Below, piece after piece: positions 55,931 to 64,000 of a stretch of 64,000 nucleotides of DNA (within the stretch, counting starts at the first letter, position 1; the number at the start of each line of letters is the position of its first letter). Origin of the DNA: Isoetes taiwanensis. Taxonomy: Eukaryota > Streptophyta > Lycopodiopsida > Isoetales > Isoetaceae. The stretch spans positions 12,284,787-12,348,786 of the forward strand of contig JAJEKV010000005.1 of the NCBI GenBank assembly GCA_021234155.1, in the 5' to 3' direction. The notes beneath the pieces were generated by a model. That model had not been told where the DNA came from. It worked only from the letters and a program-made list of their open reading frames with translations, and searched no databases. Made by a program: the position numbers and the translations under genes.

Positions 55931-57055
55931 TTGGAATTTTCATGATCAAGTTCCGCATACCATTTTGTTTTGGATCGTACTGCAGCTCCCCTTGCTTCCT
56001 CTTCTTCAATTGCTTTAGCTTTCCCTTCAAGTTCATCCTCTCGGGAGTGCATTGCCTGATTAAACGGGTCACTGAATAGGCACTGTTTAACTTCTCTGAG
56101 TTCGTTGTAGACCGACTCTTTTTCTTGCCTAAAATGCATGGCTCTGTTTGCCCCAGGTTTTAATCCACGCTTTCATGGAGTTGAGCTTATAGACCTAGGC
56201 TTTCATGGAGAGGAGGGGAGAAACCTCATTACATAATATGCCAAGGGCTTCCCTAAAAGGGTTGCAGAAAGCCTTCTTTCCTAGCCAGGAGGTGTTGAAT
56301 TTGAAGGGGACATTGCCATTTTTCCGGGCCGTAGGAATGTCTTCCAAGACCATTTTTTGGGGGACACGATCCGAGTGAGAGAATGCAAGGTCACCCTCTA
56401 CGTAACATTTATCCATAAAACTAGCAGTTTTGTTGGCCATGTAGAATCTGTCCAACAGGAAGTACACCCTCTCCTGACCTTTCTGTTTGTTAGACCAAGA
56501 AAATGAGGTATTGGAAGGAGGTACTAAGGAGAGGCCCACCGTATTTAGAAGTGAGTGCCATGAGTTCTCCTCCTCTGCTTGCAAATTCCTGTGTAATCCT
56601 ATTTTTTGGTTCCACACATCTGTCATGTTCAGGTCTCCCCCCAATATCCAGTTATCAATTGTATTCTCACTTTGGGATATCCAGTTCTCAATCCCCCTCC
56701 ACATAGTTGCCCTTTCAGATGGTTTGTTGGAAGCGTATACATTAACGAGCCCCTATAGACAGTTTTGGCTTTCAAAGATTACTGTCTGCCATCGGCCCCC
56801 AGGGTCTGCAAACGCCCGTTTATGCCCTTGTCCTTTCCAGAGAATGCACGTGCCCCCCTTGGTACCTTGAGCTGCACAACTAAAGGATGAGTACCCACAG
56901 CCTACCCAATTACCCAGACATTTGGCCTCGAAGTCCGGTAGTCTGTGTTCTTGTAACATGACAATGTCTGCCTTCATGGACTTGACAGCTGCCAGGACTC
57001 TGGCACGTTTAAGGATCCCTTTGATGCCACGTAGATTCCAAGATACTATAAGCAT
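55900..57055 (-). pseudogene. Minus-strand LINE ORF2: AP-type endonuclease
   Basis: ORF2 begins MLIVSWNLRGIKGILKRARV at 57,055. Exo_endo_phos signatures follow: VSWNLRG, IVMLQEHRLPDF (catalytic glutamate region), CGYSSFSC...GGTCILWK, then after a stop NWILGGDLNMTD (56,650), SWSNKQKGQERVYFLLDRFYM, and LAFSHSDRVP where SDH is normal for the catalytic pair (here SHSDR). 55,900-56,139 supplies the link to the RT (YNELREVKQCLF, KTKWYAELDHENSKCFFEWR). The enzyme would nick target DNA. In-frame stops near 56,750 and 56,190 inactivate it. Confidence 0.9.
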
Positions 57056-57184
57056 TGAGGGGATTGACTATTTCTCGAAGCTATATCCCAAAAAATGTCA
57101 GTGCACAAGAAGTTCCTGGCGGCAGTGAAGCCAGACAAAAGAAGCTCCCACAAAGCCCACAGCCACAAATGGACAACCATTGGA

Positions 57185-57515
57185 ATACCCCTAGGAGGAC
57201 ATATCTTGGCAAATAAATGCCATATTTGGTAGAAGGAGCAGGAGTTGGCAAATAAATGCCAAGTTTGATAGGGGGCGTGACTTGGCAGATAAATGCCCAG
57301 ATTGATAGGCAGAGCAGAATTTGGCAAAGAAGATCCATATTTGGTCAAAGGGGCGAGTCTTGGCAAATAATTGCCTCCCCCCAAGATTACTAAAGCAGAG
57401 AGTCGTTCGAGGATCCATTAAATACCATATATGATAGGAGGGCCATATTTTGGCAACTAAATGCCATGTTTGATAAAAGGGGCGTGAGTTGGCAATTAAA
57501 TGCCCAAGTTGATAG
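57185..57515. repeat. 39-bp hairpin repeat array, left part
   Basis: Units of the form TTGGCAAATAAATGCCAA + TTTGATAGGAGGGGCGTGAG, about 38-40 bp, seven to eight copies. The first 18 bases form a perfect 6-bp stem with loop AATAAA. On the minus strand the 39-bp period equals 13 codons, so long frames survive (pattern Y-Q-I-W-H-L-F-A-K-S-R-P-S). The array is interrupted at 57,515 by a LINE and continues at 59,252. Confidence 0.9.
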
Positions 57516-59251
57516 AATAGAATAGAATAGAATATGATTTTATCGTCCACGGAGACCAACTAGCCTATGGGACCCAAGTACAAAGAGAGAGCAAAAGTGC
57601 GATACTACCGTGATTAAAAACCCCACCAAGGGTTTTCTGGGAAAACCTTAGTAGCAATAAGGATGTCGACATACCGATAGTTATATACATAATCACAAGT
57701 ACAAATTTGAGGTTAATGCCTGGACGAGGGGGCATAACCGAGTCCACGATCCATTACCTCCCCGAGGTACGATCCCAACAAGCCCACAGAGGCCGTGGCT
57801 CGCAGAGCTCATGCAAGGCCCGATGGGGGCACAACTAACCGAGCATACCGAGCCCGATATGCCGGGTATCACGGACAGCCCGGAGGGCGCGGACTTTCAT
57901 CCTCAATGGCGCGCTGACAAAGACGGCATGACTCGCCCTCACGCTCCCCCCCAATCCATCTCCCCGCCTCAATGCGGAGGTGGTGTGCACCTGCGCTAAT
58001 GGAAGCAATCACCCCACGCTTTTTCATGGGTAGATGGGTGCGCAGTAGTGGTGTAGGCCCCTCGTGAGCATGGGATTAACTCGCCGTCGATAATTTGCCA
58101 CCTTGACATGTGACAGGCCTCTCGCATCCCAAAGCTTGGCCATGAAGCAAGCATCCAAGTATTTGCTTCAAGGCAGCGTGTTCCTTCGGTGTATGCAATG
58201 GGTCCACATCCGTGTGCCACGCACATTCCATAGCGAACCACCGGGCTTGCTTGTCTTTCCAAAGAAGCTTTGGGTCGCAAGGGCCCATCGCCACCGCCAA
58301 AGCAAGGTTGGGCAGCCGGGCTTCATCCATAGCCACCACCTTCTCGGAAGTAAATAAGGTGACATTCCAAATGAGCCCTCTATAATGGAAGGAAGCCTGC
58401 CTCCCCGAGCAAGATCTCGATATGGGACCGTGGATTGCACTCCCAAAGGTTCGCCAAGAAGGCCTTCAGATTCCGCTCTAGATCGTTCCAAGTGGTGAGG
58501 GATATCACTGCCCCCACACTTCTGCCCCATAGAGGAGGACCGGTTCAACCAAGGCCCAACAAGTGTGCCCGTGACCCCATGCATACTACCCTTTGTGATC
58601 AAGGGTTTTGCATTGCATACTGAGGGCTTTCCAAACTCGCAGTGACCCGTAACGATGGATGCATCCCGCTGTGTGGTAGTAGAGAACCCAATGCCCAAAT
58701 ACTTATAAGATCGAGCCACCTCCACTACACCGCCCCTCGGTAAGTGAATGAGGGAAGGCGTGGGTGCCGGATGATGGGACCAAAGAAGACCTTTGTCTTG
58801 GCCAAGTTAACTCTCATGTCGTGAATTGGCGTAAAAGTGTCCAAAGCATCCAGGTGGCGTTGCATGTCCTCCGGGTATATGCGAGCAGGTCAACATCATC
58901 AGCATATATGAGTTGCCGGATTATGTGGTGCATCAATCGAAAGGTGCTCGGCTAGCCATTCTTCTAGCTGGTCAATGTACAAGCCGAAGAGCCGGGGGAT
59001 AGAGGGCAGCCCCGGGCGCACCCCAATGCTACTAACAACGGGCTCCCCCCGACAAGTGTGAGACGGCCGGGCGACCGGAGCAAGCCTCGTATAGGTCTCA
59101 GATATAGCATTCTCGCAAGTCGACGGGGTCCCTAGCTGTCTCAATCTGTCCCACAACTTATCCCGAGGCACTGTGTCAAAAGCCTTTGTGAAATCCACAA
59201 AGCAACAGTACAGATCCTGGCGTTGATTCCGGCTATCCTCTATGAGTGTTC
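57516..59251 (-). mobile_element. (TTCTA)-tailed LINE inserted in the 39-bp array
   Basis: Minus-strand order from right: TLIEDSRNQRQDLYCCFVDFTKAFDTVPRDKLWDRL (59,245-59,130), SETYTRLAPVARP, VRPGLPSIPRLFGLYIDQLEEWL, the YADDVDL motif near 58,900, then YKYLGIGFSTT (58,705), WGGSDIPHHLERSRAE.., and the 3' end GGGTCCCATAGGC...GGTCTCCGTGGACG followed by (TTCTA)n. It is the same family as 41.7-44.7 kb. The 5' end is truncated in the RT. Both array edges match the uninterrupted paralogous unit at 59,345-59,400 (GTTGATAG|AAAGAGCAC), so the insertion is clean. Confidence 0.9.
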
Positions 59252-59865
59252 GAAAGAGCACCATTTGGCAAAGAAATACCAAATTTGGAAGGGGGAACAT
59301 GGTTTGGCAAATAAATGCCATGTTGTTTGATAGGAGGGGCGTGAGTTGGCAATTAAATGCCCAAGTTGATAGAAAGAGCACAATTTGGCAAAGAAATACC
59401 AAATTTGGTTATAGGGGCGAGACTTGGCAAATAAATGCCTCCCCCCCAGATTACCAGAACATGGAGCCTTTTGAGGATCCCTCGAATGCCAAATTTTTAT
59501 AGGAATGAATACCCCTGAGAGGACATAACTTGGCAATAAATGCCATACTTGGTGAGAGGAGCAAGAATTGTCAAATAAATGCCATATTTGATAAGAGGGG
59601 CGTGATATGGCAAATAAATGCCCAAGTTGATAAGAGGAGCAAAATTTGGTAAGGAGATACCAAATTTGGTCATAGGCAAATGAATGCCTCCCCCACAAAT
59701 TACCAGAGTTAGTCGAAGAACCCTTATTTGATAGGAGGGGCAAAGTTTGGCCAATAAATGCCAGAATTGGTAAGACAGGCAGGACTTGGCAAAAGGGTAC
59801 CAAATTTGGTCATAGAGGCGAGCCTCGGTAAATAAATACCATGGCTCCCATGAGTGAAGTACCCT
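59252..59865. repeat. 39-bp hairpin repeat array, right part, with higher-order units
   Basis: About 14 further 39-bp units. A higher-order period near 250 bp is marked by GCCTCCCCC...GATTACCAGA...GAGGATCC blocks at 59,439 and 59,684 (and 57,375 on the left), and by AATACCCCT(A/G)(A/G)GAGGACAT at 57,184 and 59,507. Units alternate between AAATAAATGCC and AAAGAAATACC types. Confidence 0.9.
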
Positions 59866-60654
59866 TCTAGAGATCTTTAGAGGGGCATCATGGTGAAGAC
59901 ATGCCCCCCACAGACTAACAGAGTGCTCTTGACAGATGTATCCCCTATCTTCACTGTTGTTCAATGATGAGTCAATCAATCCCCATACCCAAATCATACC
60001 AAATAGCCATTTGGGGTAACACATGATTCGATATAAGATAACAATTGGGTATGGAATGATATAAGGAATAATGTTTGTGTCTGTATTAATGCAGATAAGA
60101 GGAGGGCCAAAACTGATACTTGAGCGAGGCAAAGGGGGTCCGAGCATGTTCATAGAGAACCCCTGAACCGAGAGCCAAATATGACCATCTAGAACAACAA
60201 AGGGTTGTTTAATAATGGAGGAAATGATATTTAGATCTCTGTTTGAGCAGATCAAAGGGAGCCCGAGAGTGCTACTTGCGCAGTCCAAAGGGGGCCCTAG
60301 AATGGTCAAGGAGAACCCCAGTACCCAGATCCAAATAGTTATAGGATATCCATAAAACCACAACTTGAGTGGAACTAAATCGCCAGAGCATTGCTTAATG
60401 TAGGCAAGGCACAGGGACGCCCAGTTGGTGAGATTAGCAGACAGAAATAGCTCACATATTAGAACAGTCCTGATAACATGGAAAATCATCTTTATAAACC
60501 CAAGGTTATAAAATGCCATACTGATAACAGAGAACGGGAGTTGGACAGTCGTTTCCAAAAAACATAAGCTATATGATGCCATAGGAAATACAATCAGTAG
60601 ATACAAAAATGCCAAACGGCTATTCTGATGTCCAACCAGCAAACTAAAAAACAA
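59497..60654 (-). other. 385-codon open frame made of repeats, coding status unknown
   Basis: An uninterrupted minus-strand frame of 385 codons with hydrophobic character. The middle contains two related units of about 53-60 residues (FSLTILGPPLDCASS..GLPLICSNRDLNII and FSMNMLGPPLPRSSI..GPPLICINTDTNII) and the start of a third. The C-terminal third is the translated 39-bp array. No known domain. It lies between ORF1 and ORF2 of the minus-strand LINE, so it could be that LINE's spacer. Most likely an incidental frame kept open by in-phase repeats. Confidence 0.4.
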
Positions 60655-60812
60655 GGGATTGCTTCAGGCAACCCAACAAGTAAACAGCAGAAGACTGCTT
60701 ACTACAAAGTACAGCAAGATGCTTAACAGCCGAATTTATATAGAACCTATAGCAAAAGATATATTCTCCTTCTTCAAACCTTTGCCAGAAGGAGCCTAAT
60801 TTTTTCAACAAC

Positions 60813-61514
60813 TTATTCATGGAGAGATGACCTACTGCCCTCCGTCTGGGAATGCTCCAGTAGCACCCTTACCAGAGAGGCTTCAAAGTGATGCTTGTCC
60901 ATTCTTTTGCTGAATCCTTTCTCCCTTTTCTTGCCAACAACAACTTTACATACCAAGGCGGGTATATTTCCCAGAGGGAGTTCCTCTTTCTCCATATCTC
61001 TATCAGAGACAATCTCATGGTCCTCCTTCCCCATATTTCTAACAGAGGTAATCTCATAGTCCAGAGGGAAATCCTTGGAAGGGGAATGGGGGTTTAAGCA
61101 GGGGTTTTCAGAGATCAAAGGAGAGTCACGGGGCTGAGTAGACTCAGCCAGAAGAGCATATCGATTTGGAGAGGGAGTGATATCTTGGAGCAGAGAAGAG
61201 ACAACAATTGCTTTTTCACTTAGGTAGGAACCAGGGGGAGGAGTGGAGAGGACAGAGGGTAGTGGCAAGATAGGAGGATGGACTTGAGATCCATTGAGGC
61301 CAGACCGCCCAGAGCCATCACCTTTTAACACAGTACCCTTTTTCTTAGTTGAATGAGCTATGGCCTGCTCAAAACCATCAGAATCTGTTGCATTCTCTAA
61401 CTGTTTCCCCTTCTTGTCAGCAAAATCAGAGATCAAAGGAACGATGGGGCAGAGTTCCCCTGCATGCACCCTATCTCCACAACTGGGGCAGGGGATGGGT
61501 AAGCTTGAGACCAC
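60813..61514 (-). pseudogene. Minus-strand LINE ORF1-like protein, C-terminal part
   Basis: A 233-codon frame begins MVSSLPIPCPSCGDRVHAGELCPIVP: a C-x2-C-x4-H-x4-C zinc knuckle of the kind found in plant LINE ORF1 (and gag), which would bind the element's RNA. It is followed by a serine/proline-rich, low-complexity tail and a basic stretch (KVVVGKKREKGFSKRMDKH). The usual N-terminal ORF1 (DUF4283-like) domain is not visible upstream, so this is either a short ORF1 or the remaining end of one. It is positioned upstream of ORF2, as expected. Confidence 0.65.
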
Positions 61515-61824
61515 CAGCTTGAATTCAGTAAGGGTTTTGTCAAAGCCATGGAAAAAGATAGATTTAGGGGCTGGGCATCTCCTTAAATTCTTAACTCCCT
61601 TGCCTCTTCTCTATCCTTTCCATCAGATTTTTTTTGTCAGGTCCCAACTGTTTCTGTCTTGTTCAGAATTTCCTCTGCTTTGCTCTCCTTTTCCTTCCCT
61701 CGGCTGGATCCCCATGAGGTTTGATGGGGAAACCACTTCCCCTTGAGATTGCATGCTCTTGCTCTACCGCCAGCAACCCCTCTCCATCTCAGCCTGCAGT
61801 AGAAGAACTCTCCAAATACTTTGT
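61515..61824 (-). mobile_element. 5' end of the minus-strand LINE
   Basis: Non-coding or weakly coding leader between ORF1 and the right target duplication GATGCCAG (61,825-61,832). A 128-codon plus-strand frame (61,360-61,746) is antisense to it and shows no family. The LINE therefore spans 49,292-61,824 including nested insertions. Confidence 0.6.
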
Positions 61825-62064
61825 GATGCCAGATTTTGTCTATTGGCCTATTTAAACTTTGTTCTTTAAGTTTAATATAACTGTATGCAGCCGATGTTTC
61901 TTATTTTCTTCCTTATGCTTTTTCACAAAGGAAGGGTCTTAGTTTTTTGTGACACAGATATATCTTCCTAGCTTGGAAGATTCCGACATGATGTATTCCA
62001 TGTAAAATGAATACAAAACCCACCTTGCCTTCAAAAAGAAAAAAAAAAAGAAAAAAAGAAAAAA
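61825..62064 (+). mobile_element. 3' end of the plus-strand LINE, beyond the nested element
   Basis: Starts with the second GATGCCAG, continues ATTTTGTCTATTGGCC...TTTAATATAACTG, and ends ...TGAATACAAAACCCACCTTGCCTTC followed by an A-rich tail (62,034-62,064, A's interrupted by single G's). This supplies the missing 3' end for the LINE segment stopping at 49,291. Confidence 0.7.
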
Positions 62065-62070
62065 CTTATA

Positions 62071-63970
62071 TGATACTCCCATCATATAAGCCCTAGAGAT
62101 CCCCTCCTGCTGACCCTCTAGATCAACAAGAGGTCGTCCACGCGGCAACAACTACTGGTGGTGCTTTAAAGTTGATGCAGAAGAAGGACATATCTTCCCT
62201 ATCTTCCCTGGGGCCGATCTCACTGGGGAAGCGTGTAAAGGTAAGCATAAGTGACATACATCATAATCATAATCAATATAAATGCTCATCACGAAAGGTG
62301 ATGCACCATCAACAACATAACATCATTGACGTAATACAACATCACCATTGCATCACATGGGAGGTCCTAACTCAAGCTCAGACTCTGTGAGGTAAGACTA
62401 ACCATCTTGGCCACAAGATAACAGCAAATGGAAGTTATAATACTGGAGTTGGCTGGCATTGGATAATGGCAAGGGTAGACTACTCCATCCGCCCCTACTT
62501 AGTAGATACATCAAAAAGCATCGAATCTCGATTGTAGCCTGCCGAGATCCGATGAGGCAGGAAGCCTGCTCCTTCTAATAGGTATCTTGCCATAGCAGGC
62601 AGCTAGAGAGACGAGGTTGCCTCCGCTCATACTCAACCTAACCTCTAATCTAGGAGGGGTCAAACCCATACCTTGCCCTCTCGCAGTGACAAGGTACTAG
62701 ACCTAGCTTGCTATGGATCCCTGGTAGACAAGCACATCTGATCTCTCTGCAATCAGAACAAGTCCCCTAGTCTAAGCCAGTCAAGGCCCTAGGCTCACGA
62801 TCAGGGGGCTCTCTATGCACAGGCCGCATTGTAATGTGAATTACAGAGGTCTAACTACTAGGATCATACTACTCATGGCTCCTAGGTCTGTACCCCCATA
62901 CACAAGAGATGCAAAACAGAGTATCATGCCATGATCATCTAACATCTTTAATAGAATAATAGTTCTAATAATTGTAATTGTAATTGATTATTCACGATCT
63001 CTTAAAGACCCTACGGTCTAGGAGACGAAATGTTTACATAGTAAATGCACTTCTTAAAAACCTTATGACCTAGGCTACTTATATAGTTGTACATCACGAA
63101 CAAGCTACATTTCTCTGAGGAAATTTGCTAGTTTCCATGATGGCAAGTGAAAAAAAGTATAGATATTCACACAATTTGCTTCCTGGATATTGTGTCGCTC
63201 CCTTACAGATGTATAAGCTGCACAACTAAGCAAAAAGTGGTGCTCATCCTCCACTTCCCTTGTCCCACATATCTGACATATGCGACTGGATCTTGGTATT
63301 TTATGCCACCTTCTACCTCGACTTGTAGGTGATGGAAGCTAACCCTCATCTGACAAATCTTGTGTCTAGATGACATAGGGAGATGGTGTATCAAGTACTG
63401 TTGTGCTATGTACATAACCATGGGATTTATTTCAACCCTGTAAAAGTCCATTTTGCTTGGTAGGTTGGCCCATAATTTCTTGATCACTTTGGTCCTAACA
63501 AGGTCCCGAATAGCTTCTTCTTGTGATGGCATATCGTCCATACTGATGTTCCATCTTTGCAGCCATAATTCTCCATCTGCATACCAACCACTTTCTTTGC
63601 TTTCTCCCATTGCCTTATATGGTAGCCTTTCATGTGGTAAGGCTTTAACTCTGGTTACATAAACAAGGTATTGATAGATTGCCTCTCGCTCCAATGGCAA
63701 CATACCAGCTTCAGCAAGCATCATGGCATATGGGGTTTGGAGTTTAACTCCTAGCTCATCCATTAGATAGCGCTTTTGGACTGCTTCTATATCTTTCCAT
63801 TTTTTTTCTTGCCAAACCCAGTCCCCATATCTGGCATCCATACAATATTACAGGCATAACTAAAGCTCGATATAAATGAATCCGTAGGTCCAGTCCCAAA
63901 GCTGAATTGTTCTACATTTAGCTTGCATTGTGTATAAAGCTTTTAGCGTATATTATACTAGAACATCACA
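62071..63970 (-). mobile_element. LTR of a second gypsy element (same type as 7.4 kb), carrying a LINE
   Basis: Starts TGATACTCCCATCATA and ends GAACATCACA. The following TTCTCCCCACCTTC (63,971-63,984) reads as a polypurine tract on the minus strand, so the internal part lies beyond the right window edge and this is its 3' LTR. The block order matches 7,429-8,664. It is about 660 bp longer because a LINE fragment sits at roughly 63,100-63,900. Confidence 0.75.
63100..63900 (-). mobile_element. 5'-truncated LINE C-terminus inserted in the LTR
   Basis: The minus-strand frame from 63,841 reads WQEKKWKDIEAVQKRYLMDELGVKLQTPYAMMLAEAGMLPLEREAIYQYLVYV..., a region found after the RT in some plant LINEs (pattern Q-[KR][RKN]-[YF]-[LM]..LGVK..TPY...L.E.G.LPLE). 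After a frameshift near 63,300 comes a zinc finger CQICGTREVEDEHHFLLSC. It ends near 63,100, where LTR sequence resumes. This family differs from the zf-RVT LINEs elsewhere in the window. Confidence 0.7.
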
Positions 63971-64000
63971 TTCTCCCCACCTTCATTTGAAAATGTCCTC

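Noticed and set aside
61360-61746. 128-codon plus-strand frame overlapping the LINE 5' end
   Set aside because: Antisense to the zinc-knuckle ORF1-like frame and without any family signature.
1-64000. A novel enzymatic or defence-type gene system
   Set aside because: Both strands were read for clustered unknown genes. Apart from one host gene and its decayed copy, all substantial coding sequence belongs to retrotransposons.

Overview
This is a window of plant nuclear DNA: AT-rich, with spliceosomal-type introns, a PPR gene remnant, plant LTR retrotransposons (Ty3/gypsy and Ty1/copia), several LINE lineages and Helitron ends. The PPR style, the LINE C-termini and the very repeat-rich spacing would fit a fern or another large-genome seed-free vascular plant, but nothing here fixes the species. 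No rRNA, functional tRNA, organellar gene, CRISPR array or bacterial operon was seen.

Layout. 1-3.6 kb: unassigned DNA with a 175-bp dimer, a CpG-rich ACGTCGC block, a palindrome cluster and a broken PPR fragment. 3.7-7.4 kb: inverted-repeat elements, a LINE 3' end and an LTR remnant. 7.4-17.1 kb: a minus-strand gypsy element (3' LTR, integrase, RT/RNase H, protease, gag), split by a plus-strand LINE at 9.95-12.33 kb. 17.1-18.2 kb: copia gag, PBS and LTR, with a polypurine tract on the far side of the LTR. 19.5-22.45 kb: the one apparently intact host gene, minus strand, two exons, about 780 codons, tentatively PCH1-like. 23.59-24.11 kb: a solo LTR with a 5-bp target duplication and an internal tRNA-like segment. 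24.1-29.8 kb: repeats, a LINE relic and a 580-bp near-palindrome. 29.85-31.97 kb: a decayed second copy of the host gene with its upstream region present twice.

About 32.2-38.14 kb ends in a Helitron terminus and carries exon-like fragments. 38.1-41.5 kb is mostly unassigned. 41.7-44.7 kb is a plus-strand LINE ending in (TTCTA)n. 46.2-62.06 kb is a nested stack. A plus-strand L1-like LINE is interrupted by a 12.5-kb minus-strand LINE (49,292-61,824; 8-bp target duplication). That LINE contains a Helitron (49,636-52,723), a 534-bp insert with TTAA duplications (52,924-53,457), a 39-bp tandem-repeat array, and inside the array a (TTCTA)-tailed LINE (57,516-59,251). 62.07-63.97 kb is a second LTR of the same type as the one at 7.4 kb, itself carrying a truncated LINE.

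Functionally only the gene at 19.5-22.5 kb looks able to make a host protein. The rest is a record of duplication and layered transposition. The most rewarding items are the duplicated host gene with its multiplied promoter region, the exactly resolvable nested insertions, the hairpin-forming 39-bp repeat with a 13-codon period, the large inverted repeat, and a LINE family with a pentanucleotide tail.
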